This document shows positions 38,731-50,039 of a stretch of DNA of 64,000 nucleotides, piece after piece. The stretch covers positions 167,086,886 to 167,150,885 of the forward strand of contig JBAIZL010000005.1 in the NCBI GenBank assembly GCA_036971475.1, read 5' to 3'. The DNA is from Prosapia bicincta (Eukaryota; Arthropoda; Insecta; Hemiptera; Cercopidae). The notes under the pieces were generated by a model. That model was not told where the DNA came from. It saw only the letters and a program-made list of their open reading frames with translations, and made no database searches. Each line of letters begins with the position of its first letter. Positions within the stretch are counted from its first letter, which is position 1. A program made the translations under genes and the position numbers.

Positions 38731-40054
38731 TGGCAAATACGTTTACAAATATGTTTAACGTGGTAGCGAAAATTGAACCTACAGGATTTTTTTTATAATT
38801 TGTGAATGAGAGACGTTACACATTGAATGAATACGACACAGATTATACCGAAGAGAGAGCTTCAGCTCCAGACCAGGTCGTGCCTGATGTACGTTTCACA
38901 TACTCGCAGAATCTCTGTGTGTACTATGTTGACATAACTGCCTGTGGCAAATACCACTTACGGGAAGAATTACGTCAAAGTTTTGTGTTATTGGCTGAAG
39001 AGCTCAGCAAATCTAGAACAATTGCTTCATTGTTCACAATATCGTGAAAACACAAAGATTCCTAAATTTTTTTAATACACGGGTTGCGTGTTTAGAAGAA
39101 ATGGCGTCATAGATATTCGTAGCGTAACATTCTACCCTTCTAAGCGCGCACTAACACAAGAATTGAATGACGTCACAGTTCTGTAAGGATACTCGGCCTA
39201 CAATACAGCCAAGTACTGTTTTATTCACACTGGCGTCAAAACACAATTGTATTTAGTTTGCACAATATGTAGGTCGCTCATTTGACGTCATGCAAAGGAT
39301 AAATGACGTCATAGTTCCGTATTATCGATTCTACCCTACTCTTTCTACCAAACCAAATCGTACGCTGTTCACAGTGTTGTTGCTATGTTAGTTTTATATG
39401 CATGCATGGTTGTGACATGTCACGAACAAATTAATGACTAGCAGTTCACAACTATCACTGCTTGCAACGCTGTCAGCGCACGGATATGACGTCAATGTTT
39501 TCCGTTCAAAATAGTATTCCATAAACCAGTGCTCTCCTGTATTCATCTCATTCTGATTTACAAGTAGGTAGTGTATTCGCGCACTGTTTCAAAAGGTAAT
39601 GTCAAAACAGTTCATATACTGAGATAATGACGTCACAAGTATATACTACGTTCTAATGTTTAATCAATTTTGTGAGATTGTAACAAAATTCGGACTTTCG
39701 GTCCGATATACAATGATGTGGTAAAATCACTTCGAGTTTTTAAGTAGCAATCCACCATCGTACGCTTTGTATTTTCTCGTGAATATGTGAACTCCCGTGC
39801 AATATCACGGCCCGTGCTGACGTCACATTTATGTACTATCTACCCGAGATATATATATGATACTATTCCTAGTGATAAACCACGTCTGTGTCTACAGTTT
39901 TCACATATTGAAGTTTCATATAGTGTCCCATCACTTCTAATGATGCCACAGTCAGTAAATCTACTTGTAGTATTTATAGTTTTAGAACACAAAGTCATTT
40001 GTTTTTGCTGCTACAACAAAAAAATAGATTAAATTTTAGCATTTTATCACCTGC

Positions 40055-41110
40055 CGATGTAAAATCACATTCGAGTCAGGTTTGCACAGAGTTTTTAAAA
40101 TTGTGATAATTTAACTTGAAAATATTAAATCGAGTACGTGTTTACTATAATTTCGATGACATTTTGCACGATGTCACGTACATGATATTAAATCGTGTTC
40201 GTGTCTACAATTTGCACAGTATAACGATGACATTTTGTACGATGACACGTATGGGTAATAAATCATTTTAGTGTTTACTATTAGTGTCTACAATTTGCAC
40301 AGTATGTCGATGACATTTTGCACGATGTCACGTATGGGTAATAAATCATTTTAGTGTTTACAATTAGTGACTACAATTTGCACAGTATGTCGATGACATT
40401 TTGCATGATGTCACGTATGGGTAATAAATCATATTAGTGTCTACAATTTGCGCAGTATGTCGATGACATTTTACACGATACCACGTATGGGTAATAAATC
40501 GTTTTAGTGTTTAAAATTAGTGTCTACAATTTGCACAGTATGTCGATGACAGTTTGCACGATTGCACGTATGGGTAATAAATCATTTTAGTGTTTACAAT
40601 TAGTGACTACAATTTTCACAGTATAACGATGACATTTTGTACAATGACACGTATGGGTAATAAATCATTTTAGTGTTTACAATTAGTGTCTACACTTTGC
40701 ACAGTTTGTCGATGACATTTTGCACGATGTCACGTATGGGTAATAAATCATTTTAGTGTTTACAATTAGTGTCTGCAATTTGCACAGTATTTCGAGGACA
40801 TTTTGCACGATGTCACATACATGATATTAAATCGTGTTCGTGTTTACAATTTGCGCATCATTTCAATGTGATATTGCATGATGTCACGTATGGGTGATAA
40901 ATCATTTTAGTGTCTCCAATTTTCACAGTATTTCGATGACATTTTGCACATTGCCACATTGTCAAATCGTATTGACAAGATATCGATGTTATTTTGTTTG
41001 ATGTCACACATATAAATAATAAATAACGTTCGTGTCTATTTGCACAGGATTTTGATGAGATTTCACATGATGTCACGTACAGATATTTATTCAAATACGT
41101 GACTACAGTT
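40055..41110. repeat. 70/83-bp tandem repeat, about 13 copies
   Basis: CGATGACATTTTGCACGATG, then TCACGTATGGGTAATAAATC, then a TTTAGTGTTTACAATTAGTG segment and TCTACAATTTGCACAGTATG. GATGACATTTT starts at 40155, 40226, 40309, 40392, 40462, 40545, 40628 and 40711, so units are 83 bp, or 70-71 bp where a TTTAGTGTTTACAATTAGTG-type part is missing. Units decay towards 41110. Each holds a GATGTCACGTA word, a relative of the TGACGTCA sites around it. Confidence 0.87.
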
Positions 41111-43699
41111 TGCACACCATTGACTTGAGAAGCTCATCAAGTCTTGCTTTATTGAAGCTGAAATTTTACATTGAATAACTAAAATTTGTGTATTTTTTAG
41201 CATGTAACTACAACCATGATTCCTTGTACAATCATCACCATACTGGATCCAGAACTCAAGGTGTTAGACTTGCAGGAGGGCAAGGTCCGCTGTATCGCCA
41301 CTGACATTATACTATATTCATTTCTATATCTGCAGAAGACGAACCATTGCATAACGGCACGTGCGGAACGAATGACGTCATTGCTATGTCTTATTGGTTC
41401 GAAGAGATCACATTTGTATTGGACAGACCTCCACTCCTCGGACTGGGAGTAATTTTGTTGACATCTTACGTTTGGAGCCTGCAGTGGCTCAGGTACCCAA
41501 GAACCAACGTCATTGTCCCATATTATCGATCCCACAATCGCAATTTACTGTAAAATCTAGCTGGGCATTTCCTAATTGTTGTAAAACCACTTAAGCTCGT
41601 ATGATATTTCTGACTTTAACCAAATAGGCTTATACTCGAGTGTCATTCTGTTATGACCAACGTTTATGTGTTGTATATTTTAGAACTCCATGACAACGTA
41701 ATCGTGTTGATGCCCGGTATATGACGTATGGAACTGGTGACGTCACAGTCCTGTATTATCGACCCGAGATGGACTGCAAGTACTAGGTCGTCCTCTACTC
41801 TTCACATCTGCACCAAATGATCCTAATTTTATCAGCTTCTGCAACATATCCGTCCTTAGAAGTATTTTTAAAGTTTTTAAAGTTAATTTTCAAATTGTAA
41901 ACCTTATTACCTGGGCGTGAATCTTAGAAATGGGCGCATATATAAACCTCTATCATACTGCTTAAAAATTATGTAGCCCCTCATATTTTCGAAATTTTCA
42001 AATGAGTTATTCAATATTAGGCCTACACTCTATATTTTATCAGTACGTTAAAATTTATTGAGTGGTAAATGTAACGTTGCTAAGTTATAATTTACCTTGT
42101 CTTTGAGGTAAAATTAATTGTGAATGATGATAAAAGTTGAAATGAACCTTTATTCTGATCACAGAAGGATTCGGACTTTGGTAAGAATAAATGTTTATAA
42201 ATCATATATGTTACCGGAAACTTTAGAGTTATCAATACATTGGCTTTCACAGTAACATCTACCTCTTGAACCACATTTACTTATTGTTTGCACTGTTGAA
42301 TTTTCGTAAAATTGCCTGAGGAGCCCCTTGATATGTCTGAGTCTGCAATGTATACATACATGTTCAACAACAGTTACAAAATTGTTTCTTTTATAAATAT
42401 TGATATTTTAATATGAAATAATTAAAAACAAATACGTTTAAAATACCCATATAAATGAGTAAAAGTAATATAAACAACTTTAAGTAGTATACCATATCAA
42501 TACTAATGGAAATTAGCAAAATTTCAACTTTAGTACCTAACTTTTGATAAAACAAATTTATTCAAAGTGATTACTACTAAATTAAGTCTTCTCAGTAAAG
42601 TTACTTAGTTTAAAAATTACTTCTGCGAAGTTATTATTTTTATACTTACATCTAAATCTTATCATTTTAAATATTCTAAATTGTTTATTTAAGTAATTTA
42701 AAAATACGTTTTCAAAATATTTCGTCACTAAAAATAAATGTTAGCTGTTTCTAAGAGAAATTGTCAAGTAACATCATTTCCGGAAAACCTTTACATCAAA
42801 ATTTGACTGATAACATTAAACAACTTTTTCCTCAGTCTCCTATCATTTCTGGTTTAAACTGGAAAGTTCAGAGGTGGCTAATTTGTTTAACGATTTGAGG
42901 TTGAATAACGATCTGTATTTAGCAGAACATATTGGAACATAAGTATATTTGATACTGATATCAAGCAGCAAGGTTTTTTTCGACAACAAGAAATTACTTC
43001 GCAACAAGAGGTTTTTCGGCGCGTTGTAATAAGACGACATTGGGTGGAAGGGGGTTGTGATTGGGGCGGTGTAATCGGAAAGGAAACTTTTTGTTGGGGG
43101 GCAAACTTGGATGTCACGCCAGTGTAGCACATTTCCCTCCGTCTGGGAATTTCTTGTGTAAGATAGGGGTTTCGTTTACGAGTGGAATGATTCCTCCTTA
43201 ACGAAAATGGGGAAGTTCTGTTCGATAACTGAATCAAAGGAGTTAAATAATTATTGTATTTTTATTTGATATTTCTTTGTTATTATTTACGAAATCGTCT
43301 CCGAGTACGGTTTACACATTTGAATTCATAGTGTTTCTAAAATTCAAGATATAGGCCTACTTTGTTCAATATTTGGAGGTGGGCCAACCACACACTCACG
43401 GTCGAATTACCCCTTTCCTCAATATCTAAAGTCTGTTTTATATTATATTTAAGGTTAACTTATACTGATGTAATTCAGTATCTGCTTGATTATTACCCAT
43501 TACCTAATTCTAAACAAATAGACACCAAATACGGCATATTTGCTACCAACTAACCATTAAAATATTTATTAAAATGAGTTTCCTATCAAACGAAATTCTG
43601 TTCAAAAATAGATATGGTTAATTTAATCTTTATTATGGAACTATTTTTCACGTTCCATTCCTGATATAGACGTTTACAGATTCTTAGGAAAACAAAACA
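41111..43699. other. Intergenic sequence, no supported gene
   Basis: Overlapping open frames on both strands at 41197-41594 and at 42843-43237 contradict one another and carry no known motif. 42960-43220 is G-rich on the plus strand compared with its neighbours. No repeat family was assigned to 41750-42960. Confidence 0.35.
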
Positions 43700-43812
43700 T
43701 GAAAATTGTTCCTTAGTACCCCCTACTTTGCGAAAATTGTTCCTTAGTGCCCCCTACTCTGCGAAAATTGTTCCTTAGTGCCCCCTACTCTGCGAAAATT
43801 GTTACCCAAGTA
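43700..43812. repeat. 31-bp minisatellite, about 3.5 copies
   Basis: GAAAATTGTTCCTTAGTGCC then CCCTACTCTGC repeats with starts at 43701, 43732, 43763 and 43794, exactly 31 bp apart. Confidence 0.92.
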
Positions 43813-44007
43813 CACTCTATCTCCTTTCTTCTGATAATTGTAATTGGTAAGTCTGAAGTCTGTTTACCTTCGACATGATACTGTTTATTACAATTTCGCG
43901 GATTTCCGTGCTAAAATCTGTTTGTAGATCAGTATTACAATATTCTAAATCGAATACATTCAAACAAGTATGTCCTAACAAGTATTATGAAAAATGTTTA
44001 GTCAATA

Positions 44008-44346
44008 TCTACTAAGTTTACCAAGAAAAATTTTATTTTAGATTCTTTTTATTTTATAATTACAATTTGTATATATATATATATTAAATATGGTGATATG
44101 TTTTCTTGTTATATAGTTAATAAATTAAAAATATTTCAAAAACAAGAATACTTTTAATGAATATATTTATTCAAAGGTTTTCGCCGATAAAATAGTACCA
44201 GCATCTTCAGGAAAATAATTATCTAATAAAAAATCTTTTATTAGGTAATTATTTTCCTGAAAATGCTGGTACTATTTTATCGGCAAAAGCTTTGAATAAA
44301 TATATTCATTAAAAGTATTCTTGTTTTTGAAATATTTTTAATTTAT

Positions 44347-44404
<58 letters not shown>

Positions 44405-44775
44405 CCCATAGAACTGAATCACAATATTAAGTAGCAAAATAGAAAGCTAATTTCCCTGCAATTTTACATTTTCTTATTTACACAGTATGGTATGGCGTTG
44501 GACTATTATTTTTGTTTGTTTACTATATATTCCCTTTCTTTTTTTTAGTTTTTAATTTCTGAAGCCGATGGGGGTCTATAATTTCCCATTCTATCCTTCT
44601 TTTAATTATTGTAAAGCGTTCTCTTATAATTGGATAAACATAGTTATGGAAAAGTTGGTGCAGCACCAATGTGCTGGATTTCAAACAAGCTCATTTCGAA
44701 TTCTACCTAGATATAAAAGTTTTTAAATTTAATTAATGAATACATTTTTCAAACTGTATTAACATCCATTGTCTT
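44008..44775. repeat. Dispersed repeat, copy 2, interrupted by a palindrome
   Basis: Matches 2205-2700 on both sides of 44070-44402. The shared order is a CTACTAAGxTxxAxxAAAAATTTTATTTTAG-type stretch and TTTTATTTTATAATTACAAT before the insertion, then GAATCACAATATTAAGTAGC, GTTGGACTATTATTTTTGTT, GGTCTATAATTT and GGATTTCAAAC. Comparison with copy 1 gives insertion boundaries close to the TA runs. Confidence 0.65.
44070..44402. mobile_element. Long palindromic insertion with TA-rich borders and hammerhead-like core
   Basis: Arms at about 44118-44228 and 44238-44350 are near-perfect inverted copies, each holding a TTGAATAAATATATT block and a GCTGGTACTATTTTATCGGC block, with TA dinucleotide runs outside (about 44072-44084 and 44349-44402). 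On the minus strand the left arm contains CTGAAGA (44210-44204), a six-pair stem GCTGGT/ATCGGC (44202-44197 with 44188-44183) and GAAAA (44182-44178), the order of a hammerhead ribozyme core; the right arm core is decayed (CTGAAAA, GCAAAAG). Penelope-like terminal repeats are known to carry such motifs. Stem I, stem III and a cleavage site were not convincingly identified. Confidence 0.6.
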
Positions 44776-45179
44776 CCACTACAGGTTTAACAAAATGTAT
44801 TTGAACTTGATTGAATGAATAAAAAGGTATTTTATTAACGAATGAAAATTTGTACAGGATATATAGGCCTATATTGGGAGTGAGAGCTAATAGTAGGCAT
44901 ATAAAAAAAGTAAATGGTCAGTTGAGCCCTGAAATATCCATTTGAAAATTGTGTAAAATTGGCTTTTGAATAAATATTTGATGATCTAATTTCACCAAGT
45001 ATATAAATTATGCTTACATTTTCAAATAATGAATATTTTTTATCTCGATATTTGATTGACATGTTGATTAAATTTTTACAGCTTATTATTAAAACATTTT
45101 TAAACTGGCTCGAATCATAACGTAACCAAGGCTACTGTGAACGCCTACAATAAGCGCTTGCAAGCGGGTCTCTGCATAC
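44776..45179. other. AT-rich sequence, nothing recognised
   Basis: No supported gene or repeat; composition becomes richer in GC from about 45120, leading into the X-box patch. Confidence 0.35.
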
Positions 45180-45193
45180 GTTGCCATGGCAAC
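45180..45193. promoter_or_regulatory. Perfect palindromic X-box (RFX-type site)
   Basis: GTTGCCATGGCAAC is an exact 14-bp palindrome fitting the RFX X-box consensus. It sits in a GC-richer patch (about 45120-45420) which also has a TGACGTCA at 45351-45358 and a half-site TTAGCAAC near 45375. X-boxes are typical of ciliary gene promoters in animals. No coding exon was identified nearby, so function is inference. Confidence 0.45.
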
Positions 45194-46175
45194 GGATAAA
45201 TAATATAATAACCCGGTCTCACTGAAATATTGAATCGTTTCCTCGTTAATCAGACGGGCTCTGAATTATCTCAACATTGAGGTCAGATTTTAATGAAATG
45301 TGAAACCGACGTGAACCGTACCTCGTAATTCCTGCATGCAGGCGTTTTAATGACGTCATACCATTTTTGTTTCTTAGCAACCGCTATTACGAAGGACGTG
45401 TTCTGTCGTAGCTTAGTGTTCAAACTTCGGTAAATGTCAAGAGGTTGTATATGTAAATATAGACTCTTTGCGTAGTTCTTAAATTTTCCGCCAGAATATT
45501 TTTCTCTCTTATTTTCGTATGAAGTAGTTCTTCACAAAGACTGAATCATGTATATATTATTGTTTTTTCGTTTTTGCATAAGTTACTTATAAATCCAAAG
45601 AAGAAAAAAGCTACTTTAAACGTCACATACTATAAATAGTGGTTAAAACTACATTCATTAACTTTATACAAACATAACCTCATTTTACTCTCATTAGAAA
45701 TACCCTTTTTTCAAATAATTCTTCAGGAATTGCTTCCCTATGTATACTACATTACTATACTGTTAATTAAAATATAGCTGCAAAGTATCCGGTTTGGTTA
45801 GGTTTAGTTATAAAAAAATGTAAACTAAATGATTGCCTAAATGAAAGAATTTGCCTCCATTTGCACTTCAGTATTCATCAGTTTATGTGGAAGTAAGATA
45901 TAGAAATTTTCATACTTTTGTGATTCGCACATTGTTACCATGAATTTTTTTTTAATGCATAACTATTTTGCAAGTAGCATATAAATGTTCATGTAGATGT
46001 CATAAAAAATGTATAGCATCCATGTGCATGCAGATGCCATCTAGGTTTTGTTATAAAAAAAATTACAACGTAAGCTAACTGGTTGCTGAATTGAAGATTT
46101 ATCATTCTATAAGTATACCATCCCAACCTGCTGCTTTGTTGCAATATCGTAAAATAGTTGTTTAGTAATTAAATG
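45194..46175. other. Intergenic, with a weak direct repeat
   Basis: Around 45795-45860 and 46040-46100 a TAGGTTT-x-GTTATAAAAAAA segment followed by a TAA-rich part appears twice in direct orientation, a weak match. Nothing else was recognised. Confidence 0.3.
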
Positions 46176-46347
46176 TACTAAACACTTTAAATGTCTATAA
46201 CTTGCCTATAGTAGCACTTTCTTTGTTTGTTGAGGACCGAGTTACGGTCTGAGTTGACAATGGGACACATCTTCCGAAACGGCAGTCCTCAACAAAAGTA
46301 AGTGCTACTATAGGCAAGTTTATTAATATTTAAAAGTGTTTAGTGAT
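46176..46347. mobile_element. Short inverted-repeat element (MITE-like)
   Basis: ACTTGCCTATAGTAGCACTT plus TCTTTGTTTGTTGAGGAC on the left is matched in reverse complement by GTCCTCAACAAAAGTAAGTG plus CTACTATAGGCAAGT on the right. Weaker pairing continues outward to ACTAAACACTTT and AAAGTGTTTAGT. The loop is about 50 bp. No target duplication longer than 3 bp is clear, so no superfamily is assigned. Confidence 0.65.
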
Positions 46348-46592
46348 AACTAGTAGCTCACATGAAGATGGAATCAACAAATAAATGTAGTAAAAATGGT
46401 GGCGAGGACCTAAAAAGAAGAACAGCTGAGTAAATTCCATTGTCAGAATCATATGTTTTAAGGTAAGATTTGTCAACTGTTTAGACTTTGCCAACCACAG
46501 TTAAGTGTCACCACGGAAGTCCAACGTGTAAAATCTTTTGTTTGTAGAAACATTCGTTGCGTCACTATAGCGTCTTTTCAATCCCTTTTATG

Positions 46593-46597
46593 AGTGT

Positions 46598-46682
<85 letters not shown>

Positions 46683-46742
46683 GTGTGTGTGGTGTATGTG
46701 TGTGTGTTTGTGTGTGTAAGTGTGCGCGCACGTGCGCGTGTA
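46593..46742. repeat. (GT)n microsatellite, about 150 bp
   Basis: A long pure GT tract (about 46608-46680) followed by interrupted GT/GC repeats ending CGCACGTGCGCGTG. Open frames across it on both strands are dinucleotide artefacts. Confidence 0.97.
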
Positions 46743-47870
46743 TTAATATTGTTCAAATTTTTATCGTTGATAAAATACTTTTCATTCATTAATTCAAGTT
46801 CAAATACGTTTTTTTAAAAATTGTAGTGTATTACAATTGATGTTAATAAAGTTTTTTTTTCAAATAATAATGTATTAATGGAATTTAACGAATTGTTATT
46901 AGTTTTATATGGGAGGAAAGCTTTTTACAAAAGGGGCAAGGTATGCAATATAGCTATTTCGTCCCGTTTGGCTTAAAATAACAAATGAAACAAATTGTTT
47001 CTAAATCAGCGGATTTAATGTCTTAGAGGTTCTAGTGGAAAAACCTCATAGGTTACGTTGCTACATTTATATCAGTTGTAATTATTTAATAGTAACTAAA
47101 ACAAAATTTGTCTTTGTTGACCTAAGTTGGAGTTACATATATGCTGTTTATAGGTTATTACTTGTTTGTACTTCAAAATGTTTTAGTCTACTTCTACCAA
47201 GGTCTAAAATTATTCAAACCAGCATAAATCGATCAAGTCTATTAAACTTTCCTGTGTTCTACTTAATTTTTCCCACTTTTTCTTATAATTTTCCATAAAG
47301 GGAGGAGCGTGTGGACCTACTTCAAGTAAGCAACCATCCCACGTTACCATAATTTCACTTATTCTCGGTATTGCCCTTTCGGTTTTATCACTTCGGTTTC
47401 CCTCATATCTGCCTGCCCGACTGGGATTTTGCAAAAGAGTTTAAACTAACTTCCCGATGAACTAGACACCTGAAACTTTAAACATAGATCAGAATTAGAT
47501 GGCAATGCACTATTTACTCGGCTTCTAGTCTGTACGTTTCTTTAAACAATTCCAATTTGGATGATGAGCTAGAGACTTGGGATTTTTGTCAAATATGTGT
47601 CAGAATTAAATAATAACCTGATATTCCTTCTGTTCCTTGCCTGCAAGATTGTTTAAACAATATTTATTTGAATAATATGAATTTATTTAACGAGTTTAGA
47701 CTTTACATTTTACGCACAGGTCAGGATGGCAATGCAACATTCACTCGCTTTAAGTTTGTTTAAACACCGTTTGTATATTATTCATCAGTATAGAAAATCA
47801 ATTGAAATTTTTCACCCAGACAAGATTAAAAAGCAGAAAATAATAAATTAAATGAAAAATTTTTTTAGTA
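46743..47870. other. Intergenic, no supported gene
   Basis: Open frames of 75-87 codons overlap on opposite strands at 47035-47298 and 47210-47434; neither has a motif I recognise. Confidence 0.35.
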
Positions 47871-48262
47871 TACGACGTTTTTAAAACGGACTAAAAAGTA
47901 TAAAATAAATCTTCATGGCCTGTCTACAATTTTGAGGGAGGATTGTTAGTTGCTATGGATATATTTGTACTATTTGGAGAGAAATATGTGGATCGCAAGC
48001 AGTTGATAACTACACCAACATGATAGTTAAGGAGGAGTAAATGAATTAAATTACAGCGAATCTCATTTCCAACTCACTGAAATCTGCTGTGAATTCATCC
48101 AGATTGTTTACTTGTATTATTTACTGGCTGCGCCCCACGTTTTTCTCTTAAAGTATTACATGTACTTAAAGTATTCCATAGCCACTAACATTTCTCTCTC
48201 AAAATTGTGGAAAAGCCATGAAAAAATATTTTATACGTTTTAGAGTGTTTTAGAAAACGTGT
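47871..48262. mobile_element. Inverted-repeat element (MITE-like), about 390 bp
   Basis: Left arm 47874-47965 and right arm 48175-48258 are inverted copies. Shared features are a GTTTT-x-TAAAAC-x-ACTMTAAAA block, GTATAAAATA, TTCATGGC, CTACAATTTTGAG or CCACAATTTTGAG, and a TGTTAGTxGCTATGGA block. Weaker pairing continues into the interior, so the element could fold into a long hairpin. Flanks carry TATA, but a target duplication is not certain. Confidence 0.65.
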
Positions 48263-49367
48263 TATAATAAATTGTTTTTAAATTTAAGTTTTCCATCTAC
48301 TCTTTCTTACCGTTATTTTTTCTTTACAAAGGACAGTGTCGTTATGGCCACTATAGAGTCTGAATATTTGAGGTACACGGCCTTGCACACGAAATACCCG
48401 AGTTCTACCTTTATCCTCTACCAGGGAGTTTTATAACTACCCCAATCCTTACCTGTATTCACAGCCCTTCTTAGACGATGAGTCATCTGGGTACTCATCA
48501 GAAAAGTACACAACAAAATTAACAGTTTTTACAAATAAGTAAGCAAAAAAGACCTTACCGTCATATTGAAGATAAACCAGCTCGGAATTATAAATATTTT
48601 AATATTCTTTATCTTTTTCTCTTTCAGCGGTGGCTTTTATAATAGCGTTAACACGGATCAGACCAAATTGACGCTCAAAGTGATCTTGTTGAATGAGTGT
48701 TGCTGACAAGGGTAAATATTTGCTGTCCTAAAGTAAACACGCAACGCTCACCCCTAACGAAGAGATGCGCACGCATATGGCTCGCTTAAATCAGCTGATT
48801 GGAGTTTCTTTGGTAATAATTAACTATACGCGGTTGTAACTATAGGGTCGTAACTGACCATAGAAAAATATTTTTATTTCAATTATAGTTTTACTGAATT
48901 GTAGACTTAATGTCCGTCACAGTTGTAAAATATTTTTTAAATATCAAATTTTTGAATATTTCAAATCTTTATTTTATTAGTTTATCCATCACAACTAGTA
49001 AAATGTTAAACTGCATTTATTATTGCCAGCTGAATAGAATAAAAATTCCCAAAGCGGTTAAATCGTAAAAAAAGCTTTATATTGAGACTCATTGACGTAT
49101 TAAAATACCCATAATTTATATTTCCAAATTGGGACAAAAATAATAGTAAAACAATTTTAATTGATAAATATCGGTTCTAAATTATAAATCTAAATAATAA
49201 ATTATTTAGTAAAAAGAGAAAGATTTATATAAACAATTGTTCAAACATTTATCAAAAAATAAAATTATTCTAGATTTTATCCAGCATTATTTAAAAGGCA
49301 TTAATACTTTGGTTGTAACAGAGGACATGGGAAGGAAGTGTAAGACAATGGTTCTAGAAACCGGCAA
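48263..49367. other. AT-rich intergenic sequence, nothing recognised
   Basis: No tandem repeat, inverted pair or supported open frame. 48640-48800 is slightly richer in GC. Confidence 0.35.
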
Positions 49368-49383
49368 ATATATATATATATAA

Positions 49384-49449
<66 letters not shown>
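49368..49449. repeat. (TA)n microsatellite
   Basis: About 80 bp of TA repeats with one AAATATAC interruption, directly upstream of the Penelope-like fragment. Confidence 0.95.
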
Positions 49450-49452
<3 letters not shown>

Positions 49453-49489
49453 CGTATTCCTCCGCGGATGAAAAAAATGTGATTAATAG

Positions 49490-49983
49490 TTGATATCCGG
49501 GGTACATCCGTTAATTCTGGAGTCCATAAAATCGCAGTTCGGACGTTTTGCTAGATTCTCATCTAGCACTGACGAGGTGAATGCAACAACAGTTGGAGAG
49601 CGAATGAAGAATACAGACAACAAAGATAAGATGATTTATGAAAACGTTTACAGCGTTTCTTGTGCAGTTGGTAAGAAATCGTACATTGGCCAGACGAAAA
49701 GACGTATCTCAGCTAGTGTTGAGGAGCACAAACATAACCTTAAAAACAAGCAGAAAACGTCTGTCCTGTACAAACACCACAGGGATGCACGTCATACCAT
49801 TAATGCCGTCAGATTGCTCAAGTGGAAAACTACAGTACTAGAATTATGCGTTAGGCTGTAGAATTAGAGATGCAAGGGAGTCTTAACAAACACGATGATA
49901 CTTCGAATTTACCCGCAGCGTGGAAATGTGTCATCGATAGATTTTATCAGCTGAAAGGTGAACAAAAAAAGGAATGTGAGTAA
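49490..49983 (+). pseudogene. Penelope-like retroelement tail with GIY-YIG endonuclease domain
   Basis: The open frame 49490-49861 encodes 123 residues with ENVYSVSC (residues 51-58, in place of the usual GVY), YIGQTKRR (65-72) and a VEEHKHN block (77-83). This is the GIY-YIG endonuclease of a Penelope-like element. After residue 112 the family continues in another frame: VENYSTRIMR, a stop, AVELEMQGSLNKHDD, NLPAAWKCVIDRFYQLKGE and a final stop at 49981-49983. Ending in an AAWK-x-VIDxFYQL sequence matches the usual C-terminus of this family, so one frameshift and one stop have broken it. The family differs from the 31-kb copies. The reverse transcriptase part is absent. Confidence 0.88.
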
Positions 49984-50039
49984 TTGTTTGGGTAAGGTGT
50001 GTATGGATTGATGCCAGTGGGGAGGGGGTCTTCTTTCCT

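Larger units (their letters stand above)
37612..41745. promoter_or_regulatory. Cluster of ten TGACGTCA palindromes (CRE/ATF-like sites) in decayed repeats
   Basis: Exact TGACGTCA occurs at 37612, 37865, 37886, 39168, 39283, 39304, 39487, 39628, 39818, 41373 and 41738; the closely spaced pairs 37865/37886 and 39283/39304 are notable. One more lies at 45351. An 8-bp word should appear about once per 65 kb in random sequence. Several copies continue as CACAGTCCTGTATTATCGAC or a decayed form, so most descend from a shared repeat. The palindrome is the consensus of CREB/ATF-type bZIP factors; regulatory use is inference. Confidence 0.6.

Noticed and set aside
38802..39047. 81-codon open frame in the CRE-rich region
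   Set aside because: No motif, and it lies in a decayed segmental repeat.
41197..41594. Four overlapping open frames on both strands
   Set aside because: Mutually exclusive, no motif; chance frames in a slightly GC-richer stretch.
42843..43237. Two overlapping open frames of 95 and 116 codons on the minus strand
   Set aside because: Different frames over the same bases, no known domain, no codon pattern favouring either.
46557..46817. Cysteine/valine- and threonine/histidine-repeat open frames
   Set aside because: Dinucleotide GT repeats read in different frames. The frame at 5592-5816 is the same kind of artefact.
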